From: an uncultured Alphaproteobacteria bacterium
Lineage (GTDB): Bacteria; Pseudomonadota; Alphaproteobacteria; HIMB59; GCA-002718135
Assembly: GCA_902576125.1 (NCBI GenBank)
Contig: CACGUF010000001.1
Coordinates: 124,001-188,000, forward strand
Direction of reading: 5' to 3'
DNA length: 64,000 nt
The notes beneath the pieces were generated by a model. It saw nothing but the letters and a program-made list of their open reading frames with translations. It did not search any database and was not told where the DNA came from. The translations under genes were made by a program, and so were the position numbers. Position 1 is the stretch's first letter. Each line of letters begins with the position of its first letter. This document shows positions 31,101 to 39,766 of the stretch, piece by piece.

Positions 31101-31581
31101 AATTAAACTATGTGGATCAGTTTTAGATATTAAAGAGAGATCAAATAAAGATGGAAGAAAATATGCATTTGTTACAGTGTCAGAAATTAATGCACAATAT
31201 GAACTATCTATATTTAGTGAAAATTTAAGTAAATATAGATCTCTTTTGCAGGAAGGGAATTTATTAATATTTGATATTGATATAATTATTAACAATAATG
31301 ATCCAAGATTTGTTATCAGAACAATACAAAAATTAGATAGTGAATTTAATAAATTAGAAAAAAAAATTGATATATTTATAGGGCCAAATCAATTAATTGA
31401 ATATAAAGATATATTATTTACCCAAAAAAACTCGTCTAAAAATAAAATCTCAATTTTTATGAATATCGATAATAAATTGATAAATTTTAATTCGAATAAT
31501 AACTATACACTTAAATCATATAAGCAGTTAGATATGTTAAAAAATTCAAAAAAATTAGATTACAACATAGATATTGCTTGA
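28183..31581 (+). CDS. dnaE: DNA polymerase III alpha subunit (DnaE1)
   Basis: DnaE is the replicative polymerase catalytic subunit. The 1132 residues hold an N-terminal PHP domain, palm with Asp392 and Asp394 in MPDFDIDF and Asp546 in KFDFLGL, fingers (VPVGPGRGSGAGS-like GPGRGSGAGS near 348-357), helix-hairpin-helix region near 840 and an OB fold near 1000. The PHP motif HLRCLSSYS has Leu11 where a second histidine is often found, so a working PHP nuclease is unlikely; proofreading would then depend on a separate DnaQ not in this window. The start overlaps lolD by four bases. Confidence 0.97.
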   Translation: MNKPFIHLRCLSSYSLSESTLKIKKLVNLAKKNNMPALAITDNNNMFGVFEFAQECINNAIQPIIGTSINLLDVQNKNKISQLSFLCKNEIGYKNLIYLSSLSYLGKNNAVGINVSDLEGHTEGLFCFIGGEFNPLLILHNQNKQTEDFIENLKKLFSKNLLFELQRINDVEIDSYEDEFIKVSNKYNIPLIGTNNIKFGEEDDFPAHDALLCVAQKTTINSGNRKTSNNQIAFKNHEQMLEIFSDIPEIIDNNLNVARSCSYYPREVLPKLPKFKNNLNLSENDLLVKIATNGLDKKIKENKILEKQNYLDRLNYEIEIINKMGFAGYFLIVSDFVNWAKANAIPVGPGRGSGAGSVAAWSLGITDLDPIKYSLLFERFLNPERVSMPDFDIDFCQIRRDEVIEYVNKKYGSESVAHIITFGTLASRAAVRDIGRVLEVPYGEVDTFAKLIPFNPSNPLTLAESIKSEKSLRDIINTDETLSNVVDISLKLEGVHRHASTHAAGVVIGDTNLSNVVPLYKDPNTETNATQFSMKYVEKAGLVKFDFLGLTTLSIINECVNLIKNEIHNFSLKNIPLDDPKTFQQLSRGNAVGVFQLESNGMSSVLKQLQPDKFEEIIAVVALFRPGPMDNIPSFCNRKHGREEINYIHPMLKDVLKETYGIIVYQEQVMEIAQMLSNYSLGEADLLRRAMGKKIQKEMDDQKNRFIEGALKNNISEKEASKIFDLVDKFAGYGFNKSHAAGYALISYQTAYLKANFPHEFMTATLNFSIDRTDKIISLKQELEKLEIPFLKPDINFSKEKFTIEKNKSDKSIRFGLSAIKGVGAKSIKSVVSIREKGSKFKSIIEFLKKVEGEVINKRQLEKLIQSGSFDSIDSNRSKLFFNVPQFVNLFGSSNHKLNQNLLFEEEEISFEDKNLFNQTIPEWNSSETLKNELEVVGFYFSDHPLKHYPQKFFEIQNITLFNDINVNENNKKIKLCGSVLDIKERSNKDGRKYAFVTVSEINAQYELSIFSENLSKYRSLLQEGNLLIFDIDIIINNNDPRFVIRTIQKLDSEFNKLEKKIDIFIGPNQLIEYKDILFTQKNSSKNKISIFMNIDNKLINFNSNNNYTLKSYKQLDMLKNSKKLDYNIDIA

Positions 31582-31602
31582 AAATTTTAAGTTTTTGATT
31601 AA

Positions 31603-31668
31603 AAGCCTCAAAAAAACTAGCACACAGAAAAAACCGGTGTTTTTGTTTCTGTGGAGGTTTAACCGGAG
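31603..31668 (+). promoter_or_regulatory. Pseudoknotted mRNA leader of rpsB (putative S2 autoregulatory element)
   Basis: Three helices can be drawn by hand. P1 pairs AAGCCTC (31603-31609) with GAGGTTT (31654-31660, one G-T pair). P2 pairs CACAGAAA (31623-31630) with TTTCTGTG (31646-31653), its 3' strand abutting P1. A pseudoknot pairs loop CCGGT (31634-31638) with ACCGG (31662-31666). The last overlaps the Shine-Dalgarno GGAG (31665-31668), 6 bases before the rpsB ATG, so folding could block initiation. A structured element before the S2 gene has been described in Candidatus Pelagibacter ubique; I could not align to it. S2 as the ligand is inference. Confidence 0.75.
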
Positions 31669-31674
31669 ACAATA

Positions 31675-32439
31675 ATGAATTTACCTGAAATTAAAATTGA
31701 AGATCTTCTTGAAGCTGGCGTCCATTTTGGACACAATGTAAGAAGATGGAATCCAAAAATGGAAGAGTATATTTTTGGAGTTAGAAATAATATACATATT
31801 TTTGATTTAAGAATAACGGCAGATGCACTCAATAATGCTTTAGTAAAACTGCATGAAACTATAAGTAAGTCTGGGAAGATACTTTATGTTGGCACAAAAA
31901 AACAGTGTTCAGAAACAGTAAAAGATTTAGCTTCTATAAACAATAATTTTTTTGTTAATAAAAGATGGTTAGGAGGGACATTAACTAATTGGAAAACTAT
32001 ATCTAATTCAATAGATAGGTTAAATACATTGGATTCTAATTTAAATGATCCAGCTTTTACTAATAGTGTTTCAAAAAAAGAACTTCTTCAATTAACTAGA
32101 GAAAAAGAAAAACTTCATTTAAACTTAGGTGGAATTAAAGACCTTAATGGTAAACCAGATCTTATTGTAATTTTTGATGTTTTGAAAGATAAGTTAGCTG
32201 TTTTGGAGGCAAAAAAACTTAATATTCCAATTATTGGTATTGTAGATACAAATGCCGATCCTGAAGATATTGATTATATTATTCCAGGTAATGATGATGC
32301 TATAAGATCTATAAATATTTATAAAAATTATTTTCAACAAACAATAGAAGATGCTACCTCATTTGAAGAAAAGCATGAAAAAAAAATAATTCAAAAAGAA
32401 GAAATTAATGACAAAGAAAATAATGATGGAGAGCTGTGA
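31675..32439 (+). CDS. rpsB: 30S ribosomal protein S2
   Basis: S2 is a primary component of the 30S head/platform. The 254 residues begin [27 protein letters not shown] with the family signature, followed by GTKKQC and the second signature region [22 protein letters not shown]. The acidic and lysine-rich C-terminal tail is as in other alphaproteobacteria. It directly abuts tsf (TGA then ATG), forming the standard rpsB-tsf pair, and is preceded by the pseudoknotted leader. Confidence 0.98.
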   Translation: MNLPEIKIEDLLEAGVHFGHNVRRWNPKMEEYIFGVRNNIHIFDLRITADALNNALVKLHETISKSGKILYVGTKKQCSETVKDLASINNNFFVNKRWLGGTLTNWKTISNSIDRLNTLDSNLNDPAFTNSVSKKELLQLTREKEKLHLNLGGIKDLNGKPDLIVIFDVLKDKLAVLEAKKLNIPIIGIVDTNADPEDIDYIIPGNDDAIRSINIYKNYFQQTIEDATSFEEKHEKKIIQKEEINDKENNDGEL

Positions 32440-33300
32440 ATGGCTGATGATTTGAAATTAGTAAAAGAGTTAAGAGATAAAACTGGTGCAGGTTTTTTAG
32501 ATTGTAAGGAAGCTCTAAATAATAACGATGGTAATATTGATAATGCTATTGATTATCTTAGAAAAAAAGGATTAGCTAAAGCTTCTAAAAAATCTACCAG
32601 AGAAGCAAATGAGGGTGCGGTTGGTTTTTTTCAAAATTCTAACAAATGCGCTATCATAAAGGTAAATTCTGAAACAGACTTTGCAGCTAAAGGAGATACA
32701 TTTTTAGACTTTATTGATTATTTAGGAAAAATCCTAATTGATTTAGATAAATCAGATCTAGATCTAGATACATTTTTAAATACACAGATAAATTCAAAAA
32801 CAATTAAAGAAATCGTTGATGAAATGATTGCTAAAATTGGAGAGAATATAGTTATTTCTGAATTAAGGATTTTTGATATAAATAAAAGTAATATATCTTT
32901 TTATGTTCATAATTCTTATAGAAAAAATATTGGAAAGATTATTTCAATAATTGAATATACAGCAAATAGAAATGATAATAATACACAAAATTTTGCAAAA
33001 AATTTATGTATGCATATTGCAGCTCTTAAACCAGAAGCAATTGATGAAAATAATTTAGATAAAGAAATAATCAATAAAGAATTAAATATACATAAAGAAT
33101 TAATTGCCAGTTCTGGTAAACCTGAAAATGTTATTGAAAAAATATTAGATGGAAAAATGAAAAAATTTTATTCAGAGGTAACATTGTTAAATCAGAATTT
33201 TGTTTTAGACCCTGATAAAACTGTTCAGGATATTATAAACTCTGATCATAAAAATAATAATTTCAAAATAAAGATGTTTAATTTTTTAACTTTATCATAA
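32440..33300 (+). CDS. tsf: Elongation factor Ts
   Basis: EF-Ts exchanges GDP for GTP on EF-Tu. The 286-residue protein has the N-terminal UBA-like domain with KELRDKTGAGFLDCKEAL, then the VNSETDFAA core motif (here KVNSETDFAAKGD), and two subdomains. It directly follows rpsB and abuts pyrH, so the three are translated from one message. The length is normal. Confidence 0.97.
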   Translation: MADDLKLVKELRDKTGAGFLDCKEALNNNDGNIDNAIDYLRKKGLAKASKKSTREANEGAVGFFQNSNKCAIIKVNSETDFAAKGDTFLDFIDYLGKILIDLDKSDLDLDTFLNTQINSKTIKEIVDEMIAKIGENIVISELRIFDINKSNISFYVHNSYRKNIGKIISIIEYTANRNDNNTQNFAKNLCMHIAALKPEAIDENNLDKEIINKELNIHKELIASSGKPENVIEKILDGKMKKFYSEVTLLNQNFVLDPDKTVQDIINSDHKNNNFKIKMFNFLTLS

Positions 33301-34002
33301 ATGAAAAAAAGAATTCTTTTGAAGTTGTCAGGAGAAGCTTTAATGGGGGACTCTCCTTATGGCATTGATGTATCAACAATAAGTGATATTGCAAAAGAAG
33401 TTAAGAAAGTTCATATATTAGGATATCAGTTATGTATTATAATTGGTGGTGGTAATATCTTTAGAGGTATCAAAGGCGCATCTGAAGGAATTGATAGATC
33501 AACATCTGATTACATGGGAATGTTGGCGACAGTAATGAATGCCCTTTCATTTCAGAGCTGTTTAGAAAAAATAAATATACCAACAAGAGTTCAAAGTGCA
33601 ATAACTATGTCTCAGATAGCTGAGCCATATATTAAGAGAAAAGCTGTAAGACATCTTGAAAAAAAACGTGTGGTGATTTTTGCTGCAGGTACAGGAAATC
33701 CTTTTTTTTCTACTGACACGGCGGCAGCTTTAAGAGCGTCAGAAATGAATTGCTCCATAATTTTAAAGGCAACAAAAGTTGATGGTATTTATAATAAAGA
33801 CCCAGTTAAGTTTAAAAATGCTAAGCTGATAAAAAAAATTACTTACAATGAAGTAATTAATAGTAATTTACGAGTAATGGACTTAACAGCAATAAGTCTA
33901 GCAAAAGAGTCAAATATTCCAATTCTAGTTACTAATATCTTTAAAAAAAATTCACTAATAACAGCTTTGAATCAAAAGGGAAAATATAGTAAAATAAGTT
34001 GA
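33301..34002 (+). CDS. pyrH: Uridylate kinase
   Basis: PyrH phosphorylates UMP to UDP and supplies pyrimidine nucleotides. The 233 residues have LKLSGEALMG, the nucleotide-binding IIGGGNIFRG, SAITMSQIAEPY, and GTGNPFFSTDTAAALRA. It belongs to the amino-acid kinase fold and is hexameric in bacteria. Its position between tsf and frr is conserved across alphaproteobacteria. Confidence 0.97.
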   Translation: MKKRILLKLSGEALMGDSPYGIDVSTISDIAKEVKKVHILGYQLCIIIGGGNIFRGIKGASEGIDRSTSDYMGMLATVMNALSFQSCLEKINIPTRVQSAITMSQIAEPYIKRKAVRHLEKKRVVIFAAGTGNPFFSTDTAAALRASEMNCSIILKATKVDGIYNKDPVKFKNAKLIKKITYNEVINSNLRVMDLTAISLAKESNIPILVTNIFKKNSLITALNQKGKYSKIS

Positions 34003-34003
34003 A

Positions 34004-34549
34004 ATGATTGATCAATTAAAAGAAAAAATGAGTAACGCAGTTAAACATCTTGATAAAGAGTTCAATACAATTAGAACATCAAGAGCTAATCCAGCAATGC
34101 TAGATAATATATTAGCAGATGCTTATGGAAATAAAACTCCATTAACTCAATTAGGCAATATCTCTGTCCCAGATCCAAGTTCAATTACAATTCAGGTATG
34201 GGATACTTCAGTAATTAAAAATATTGAAAATGCAATTCTTGACTCAGGTCTTGGAATTAATCCTCAAATTGATGGGCAATTGGTCAGACTTCCTATTCCG
34301 AAATTAAGCGAAGAAAGAAGAGAGGAATTAACAAAATTAGCTGCTAAATATTCAGAGAATTCAAAAGTCGTTATAAGAAATCTTAGAAGAGATTTTATAG
34401 ACTCACAAAAAGATTTAAAAAAAAACAGCGAATTATCTGAAGATGATCTAAAAAAAATATTAAATGAAGTTCAAAAATTAACTGATAATAGTATTGAAAA
34501 AATTGACGAATTGTTAAAGATTAAAAAAGAAGATATACTGAAAGTGTAA
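34004..34549 (+). CDS. frr: Ribosome recycling factor
   Basis: RRF splits post-termination ribosomes together with EF-G. The 181-residue protein has the expected long helices and the conserved stretches FNTIRTSRANPAMLD, PLTQLGNISVPDPSSI and VVIRNLRRDF. The length is close to the usual 185. It starts one base after pyrH and ends 2 bases before uppS. Confidence 0.97.
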   Translation: MIDQLKEKMSNAVKHLDKEFNTIRTSRANPAMLDNILADAYGNKTPLTQLGNISVPDPSSITIQVWDTSVIKNIENAILDSGLGINPQIDGQLVRLPIPKLSEERREELTKLAAKYSENSKVVIRNLRRDFIDSQKDLKKNSELSEDDLKKILNEVQKLTDNSIEKIDELLKIKKEDILKV

Positions 34550-34551
34550 TT

Positions 34552-35247
34552 TTGAATAATATCAACTCTATAAGACATCTATCGATAATATTAGATGGGA
34601 ATAAGAGATGGGCAAAAAATAAAAATTTACAAATCAAAGATGCATATAGTGAAGGCATTAACAATGTATTAAAAATTTCTGAAATATTAATACAAAAAAA
34701 TATTAAATATCTTTCAGTTTTTACATTATCTACAGAAAATTTGAAACGAAAATCAGTTAATATTATTTTCAATTCAATTTTTGATAATTTTTCTGAGTTT
34801 TTAAAAAAAATAATAAAAGAAAAATCAATTAAAATTAAAGTAATAGGTGAAAGAGATAATTTACCTGAAAAATTAAAGAGTTTAATTAATGAAGCTGAAA
34901 TTAAAACATTAAAAAATAAAAAACTTACTTTATTTTTGGCATTTAACTATGGATTTAAAAGTGAGTTAATTTCTGCATTTAAAAAAGGATATGAAGAAAT
35001 TAAAAACAATAATGAGCTAATTATCGAAAAATTAAATTTTAATAATTTATTTTATCTTCAAGATACTCCAGATCCTGATATTCTAATAAGAACTGGAGGT
35101 TTTAAAAGGTTAAGTAATTATTTAATGTTTAATCTTTCCTACACAGAGTTATTTTTTACTAATACTTTATGGCCTGATTTTAGCAGAAATGAACTTGAAA
35201 ATATATTAAATGAATTCAAAAAAATTAAAAGAAACTATGGATTATAA
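34552..35247 (+). CDS. uppS: Isoprenyl transferase (undecaprenyl diphosphate synthase)
   Basis: UppS builds the C55 lipid carrier for peptidoglycan and O-antigen from isopentenyl diphosphate. The start is TTG, and no ATG lies upstream of the catalytic DGNKRWA, which is only about 15 residues in. Further motifs are FTLSTENLKR, FLAFNYGFKSE and PDPDILIRTGG. In the IPP-binding motif, where the family has RTGGExRLSN, this protein reads RTGGFKRLSN. The conserved arginines remain. The length is 231 residues. Its end overlaps cdsA. Confidence 0.93.
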   Translation: MNNINSIRHLSIILDGNKRWAKNKNLQIKDAYSEGINNVLKISEILIQKNIKYLSVFTLSTENLKRKSVNIIFNSIFDNFSEFLKKIIKEKSIKIKVIGERDNLPEKLKSLINEAEIKTLKNKKLTLFLAFNYGFKSELISAFKKGYEEIKNNNELIIEKLNFNNLFYLQDTPDPDILIRTGGFKRLSNYLMFNLSYTELFFTNTLWPDFSRNELENILNEFKKIKRNYGL

Positions 35248-35866
35248 AAATTTTGCTATAAGAATTTTATTTTCAACTTTATTTCTAGTTATTTATTTAA
35301 TCCTTTTTTTTTATTATTCAGATAAAATTATTATATTGGTTAGTCTAGTATATTTAATAATATTAATAGAAATTTTATTATATTTTAAAAAATTTAAAAA
35401 TATATTAATTATTTATCTCTTATTTTCATATTTTTTTGTTATTATTTATTTTAATTATAATTTTAACCTTTTTGAATTTACAGCATTGATTTTGTGCATT
35501 ACTTGTTTTGACTCTTTTTGCTATTTAGTAGGAAAAAAATTTGGAAAAAATAAAATATTTCTTATTAGCCCAAACAAAACATACGAAGGTCTTTTGGGTG
35601 GAATTTTAATATCAAATTTTCTTGTTATAATATCATATTTATTATTTGATTACTCTAAAGTTATTTTTAATCTTAATTTAATAATTTTAAATAACATTGT
35701 AATATTTTTTTCTTTTTTTGGAGATTTAATTCAGTCATATTTTAAACGTATGAATGATTTGAAAGACTCAAGTAATTTTATTCCTGGTCACGGTGGGTTT
35801 TTTGATAGATTTGATAGTTTTTTATTAGTAATAATACCATTTTCAATAATTAGCTTTTTATTTTAA
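35237..35866 (+). CDS. cdsA: Phosphatidate cytidylyltransferase
   Basis: CdsA makes CDP-diacylglycerol, the precursor of all bacterial phospholipids. The protein is hydrophobic with several membrane segments and carries the CDP-alcohol signature near its end, SYFKRMNDLKDSSNFIPGHGG followed by FFDRFDS. At about 209 residues it is short for the family (often 260-280), mostly because of fewer N-terminal helices. The track starts at 35210; I prefer the second ATG at 35237 (MDYKNFAIRIL), which reduces the overlap with uppS from 38 to 11 bases. Both starts are possible. Confidence 0.9.
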   Translation: MDYKNFAIRILFSTLFLVIYLILFFYYSDKIIILVSLVYLIILIEILLYFKKFKNILIIYLLFSYFFVIIYFNYNFNLFEFTALILCITCFDSFCYLVGKKFGKNKIFLISPNKTYEGLLGGILISNFLVIISYLLFDYSKVIFNLNLIILNNIVIFFSFFGDLIQSYFKRMNDLKDSSNFIPGHGGFFDRFDSFLLVIIPFSIISFLF

Positions 35867-37012
35867 ATGAAATTAAATATTTATGGCAGTACAGGTATAA
35901 TTGGTAAAACAACTTTATCAATTATTAAAAATCAATTCCCAAAATATAAAATTAATCTTTTGTGTGCAAAAAATAATTTCAAATTACTGGCTAAGCAAAG
36001 TAATGAATTTAATGTAAAATATGTATACTTAGATAATGAAAAAAAATACAAACAACTTAAATCTTTATTATCTAAAGATGTAAAAATTTTAAAAAAAACA
36101 GATTTAAAAGAATATTTAAATAATAGTAGAACTGACTTATCTATTTTGTCTGTTTCTGGTTATCAATCTTTAAAATATTTAGAATTAATATTAATTAATT
36201 CAAATAATATTGGTATTGTAAGTAAAGAGGCTATTGTTTCTGCAGGACATATATTGAATAAAATTTCAAAAAAACATAAAACTAAAATATTTCCTCTAGA
36301 CTCTGAACATTTTTCTATTTATCAGAACTTTAATTCAATTAACTTAAAAAATAAAAATTTTAAAAAAATCTATTTAACCGCCTCAGGTGGCCCTTTCATA
36401 AATAGAAAATTTAATTCATTAAAAAATGTATCATTTAAAGAAGCAGCAAATCATCCTAAATGGAAAATGGGTTATAAAAATAGTATAGACTCTGCAACAT
36501 TGGTTAATAAATGCCTTGAATTAATTGAAGCACATTATCTTTTTAATATACCTTTAAAAAAACTAGACATATTAATTCATCCAGAGTCACTCGTTCATTC
36601 GATAATAGAAGGAAATGACTATATTTCAAAAATGATATATTTTCATAATGATATGAGAATACCTATAATTAATTTTTTGCAAAATAATTTTAAACCACTC
36701 CCAATTATTAAAGAATTCAACTTTATTAATGAATTTAAACTAAATTTTTCTAAAGTTCACAAAGAGAACTACCCAATATATGATTATTTTAAATCTATAG
36801 ATAAAACTAATCCATGCAATTTAATTAAATTAAATGTTGGAAATGAATATGCTGTGGATTTATTTAAGCAAAAAAAAATTAAATATATTGAAATATTTCA
36901 ATTAATTAAAGAAATAACTTCAATAAATTTAGATTCAGATGTAAATAATATTGATAAAATTATTCAATATCATGAAAACCTTAATCAATATATTAAGTCG
37001 AACTATATATAA
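35867..37012 (+). CDS. dxr: 1-deoxy-D-xylulose 5-phosphate reductoisomerase
   Basis: Dxr converts DXP to MEP with NADPH in the non-mevalonate isoprenoid pathway, feeding UppS and quinones. The 381 residues have the nucleotide-binding GSTGIIGKTTLSII, active-site motifs PLDSEHFSIY and ASGGPF, the flexible loop region NHPKWKMG and SIDSATLVNK, and HPESLVHSIIE. It abuts cdsA. Its last 41 bases overlap the start of bamA, so the rseP protease gene often found between them is absent here. Confidence 0.96.
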   Translation: MKLNIYGSTGIIGKTTLSIIKNQFPKYKINLLCAKNNFKLLAKQSNEFNVKYVYLDNEKKYKQLKSLLSKDVKILKKTDLKEYLNNSRTDLSILSVSGYQSLKYLELILINSNNIGIVSKEAIVSAGHILNKISKKHKTKIFPLDSEHFSIYQNFNSINLKNKNFKKIYLTASGGPFINRKFNSLKNVSFKEAANHPKWKMGYKNSIDSATLVNKCLELIEAHYLFNIPLKKLDILIHPESLVHSIIEGNDYISKMIYFHNDMRIPIINFLQNNFKPLPIIKEFNFINEFKLNFSKVHKENYPIYDYFKSIDKTNPCNLIKLNVGNEYAVDLFKQKKIKYIEIFQLIKEITSINLDSDVNNIDKIIQYHENLNQYIKSNYI

Positions 37013-39242
37013 AATTATTTTTTTAATCTCAATCTTTCTATTTTTTTCTTATAAATATTCTTTTGCTAATGAAACTTATCAATTTGAAATTAATGGAAAT
37101 CAAAATACTGATCAAGAGGTAATACTCAGTATTATAGATAAAATTCCAGAAAATCTTAGTGATGAATATTCCAATTATTTAATAAATGAATTGAATGAAT
37201 CAGGATTATTTAAAGATATCAAAATAAGAATTGAAAATAATAAGTATTTTATAGATGTAATTGAATATCCAGTTATTCAAAAAATTTATTTTGAAGGAAA
37301 TGAAAGATTTAAAGATGAAGACTTAGATCAAATAGTTATTGAATTAGATTTTGATATTTATAACGATCTTAGTATTAAAACTTTTACTAATGAATTAAAA
37401 AATTTATATTCTTCTTTTGGTTATAACGATGTAAAAATTAATTTAACTAAAGATATTAATGATCAAAATTTAGCTACTGTTTATATTGATATAACTGAAA
37501 ATAAAATTACTAAAATTAAGTCTATAAAATTTAGAGGTAATAATGACATATCAAATTCTGATTTAAGTGAAGAGATTAAATCTAAAGTTAAAAAACTTAC
37601 AAATCTTTTTGCAAACAACAATTTTAAACCAATACAGGTTGATACTGATAGACAAAGATTAATTCGTTTTTATAAAAAGAACGGTTATGCTGATATTAAA
37701 ATCAATTATGATGTAGAATATTTTGATAACAATTCTGTAATAATATATTTTAATATAAATGAAGGGAATATTTACAATTTAAATAATATCAGTTTTTCAA
37801 ATAATATTAAAAATGAGAGTATTGATAAATTATTAAAAGAATATTTTAATAATTATATATACGAAAATCAAATATATAATGCATCTATTGCAGAAAGTAT
37901 TGAAAATAAAATATCTAATTTAATAAAAAGTTCAGGTATTAAATTTTTTGAAATTAATAAACTGGTTAATTTAAAAGACAGTAAAGCAAATTTACTTTTT
38001 GAAATCAAAGAGTCAAAACCTATATATATAAATAATATAAATATTAATGGAAACACAAGGACTTTGGATTATGTAATCAGAAGAGAATTGGAGATTAATG
38101 AAGGAGACGCATTTTCATTCAATGAAATTAATAATATAAGAAAAAAAATTCAATCATTAGGTTTTTTTGAAGAAGTTGAAGTAAAGCATAAATCAGTTAA
38201 TGATAATCTTGTAGATATTGAAATTGGTTTAAAAGAAAATCAAACAGGAACGTTTACAGCAGGAGCATCCTTTGGGACTTTAGATGGTATAACTCTTGTA
38301 ACTGGTTTAAATGAATCTAATATTGGTGGTACTGGTAGAGCTATTGAATTTATGATCAATAATTCTGAAAGTAATAGTGAATATAAATTTAATACTAAGG
38401 ATAGGTTTTTTCTTAATAAAGATATGGATTTGAGTTTTGGTTTGAGTTTTCAAGAAAGTGATTATTCAAAATCAAGTTCATACGAATTAGATAAATATCA
38501 AATTTCTACTGGATTATCATACAAAATTCAGGATAATTTATTCCATTCAATTAATTTAAGTTATGAACTTGATGATATATTTGTAACAGATTCAAATACT
38601 GCTTCTAATACTATTTTAGATGCACAAGGAGGTAGTGTGAAATTTGTTTTAACAAATGGTATAACTTATTCCTCCTTAAATTCTATAATCTTTCCAAGAA
38701 ATGGTAATCATTTAAAATTTTCAAATGTGATTGAAACACCTACAAGTTCAAAAAATGGTTATATTAAAAATATCCTTACCTTTAAAAAATATATAGAGCT
38801 TAATAAGGATATTGCTTCATTACAAGCAACTATAGGAAATATTTATTCTTTAAACAATTCAGATATTTTACCGAGTGACAAATTTTCTCTCGGAGGAAGA
38901 TGGCTTAGGGGATTTGATAGCTATGGTGCAGGACCAAGAGATTCTAGAACTTCTTATATTGGTGGAAATAATATTTTGGCGACTAAAATTGACTACTCAA
39001 AACTTTTATTAAAAAATGATGATAATCCAATATATTTCAATATTTTTAATGATATAGGAATTGTATGGGACAATAAAACATCACCAACTTATGAAGATGA
39101 AAGTATTAGATCTTCAGCTGGCTTTGGCTTTAAATTTTATTCAATTGTAGGCCCTATAGGTTTTAGTTGGGGTTTTCCTATCCAAGACGAAAGTTACGAT
39201 ATAAAAAGAATGTTTACTTTCTCTGTAGGAAATATCAATTGA
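36972..39242 (+). CDS. bamA: Outer membrane protein assembly factor BamA
   Basis: BamA inserts beta-barrel proteins into the outer membrane. The track begins at a TTG (36951). The ATG at 36972 gives MKTLINILSRTIYKIIFLIS, a long signal peptide ending around SFA-NE. Five POTRA domains span about residues 40-390 with repeated TKIKSIKFRGN-like and INININGNTRTLDYVIRREL motifs, and a 16-strand barrel follows with the conserved LRGFDSYGAGPRD loop (family VRGF/LRGF). The C-terminus FSVGNIN ends in a non-aromatic residue. The length of about 756 is normal. Confidence 0.95.
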   Translation: MKTLINILSRTIYKIIFLISIFLFFSYKYSFANETYQFEINGNQNTDQEVILSIIDKIPENLSDEYSNYLINELNESGLFKDIKIRIENNKYFIDVIEYPVIQKIYFEGNERFKDEDLDQIVIELDFDIYNDLSIKTFTNELKNLYSSFGYNDVKINLTKDINDQNLATVYIDITENKITKIKSIKFRGNNDISNSDLSEEIKSKVKKLTNLFANNNFKPIQVDTDRQRLIRFYKKNGYADIKINYDVEYFDNNSVIIYFNINEGNIYNLNNISFSNNIKNESIDKLLKEYFNNYIYENQIYNASIAESIENKISNLIKSSGIKFFEINKLVNLKDSKANLLFEIKESKPIYINNININGNTRTLDYVIRRELEINEGDAFSFNEINNIRKKIQSLGFFEEVEVKHKSVNDNLVDIEIGLKENQTGTFTAGASFGTLDGITLVTGLNESNIGGTGRAIEFMINNSESNSEYKFNTKDRFFLNKDMDLSFGLSFQESDYSKSSSYELDKYQISTGLSYKIQDNLFHSINLSYELDDIFVTDSNTASNTILDAQGGSVKFVLTNGITYSSLNSIIFPRNGNHLKFSNVIETPTSSKNGYIKNILTFKKYIELNKDIASLQATIGNIYSLNNSDILPSDKFSLGGRWLRGFDSYGAGPRDSRTSYIGGNNILATKIDYSKLLLKNDDNPIYFNIFNDIGIVWDNKTSPTYEDESIRSSAGFGFKFYSIVGPIGFSWGFPIQDESYDIKRMFTFSVGNIN

Positions 39243-39766
39243 TAAAATTTTATATATTTTTAATCTTCTCTTTTATGATTGCTACAAAGAGTTATTCAAC
39301 TGATGTTGCTGTGATTGATATTAATTATATAATAAATAATTCAAATCATTTTATTGAAGTTTCTAAAAAAATTAATACATCTCAAATAAAACTCAAAGAA
39401 CAATTTAATAAAAAAGAAGATGATCTTTTTAAACTAAAAGAAGAATTAGAAGACTTAAAATTGATTTTAAGTGAGGATGAGTTTAATTTGAAGAAAAATG
39501 AATATTATAAAAAAGTAGAAAAATTTGAAAAAGATGTATCAAATTTTAATAATCATTATGAAAATGAAATTATAAATATTAAAAATATTATATTTTCAAA
39601 AATATCAGATTTAATTCAAGAGTATGCTTCTTCAAATCAAATTGATCTTATTCTTGAGAAAAACCAATATTTAATTGCTGCTGAAAAAATAAATATCAGT
39701 GAAATAATATTTACAAGACTTAATGAATCAAAAATTGAACTCAAATTTAAGAAGTATGAAAATTAA
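39239..39766 (+). CDS. skp: Periplasmic chaperone Skp/OmpH family
   Basis: Skp binds unfolded outer-membrane proteins in the periplasm. I start at the TTG at 39239, which overlaps the bamA TGA (TTGA) and gives a compact signal peptide MIKFYIFLIFSFMIATKSYS before TDVAVIDINYI. The track's start at 39167 would add 24 non-signal residues inside bamA. The mature 155-residue protein is a charged coiled coil (about 35-125) typical of the OmpH family. It lies between bamA and lpxD as usual. Confidence 0.88.
   Translation: MIKFYIFLIFSFMIATKSYSTDVAVIDINYIINNSNHFIEVSKKINTSQIKLKEQFNKKEDDLFKLKEELEDLKLILSEDEFNLKKNEYYKKVEKFEKDVSNFNNHYENEIINIKNIIFSKISDLIQEYASSNQIDLILEKNQYLIAAEKINISEIIFTRLNESKIELKFKKYEN

Noticed and set aside
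39167-39238. Upstream start of skp inside bamA
   Set aside because: It adds a charged stretch before the signal peptide; the TTG in the bamA stop gives a clean signal sequence.
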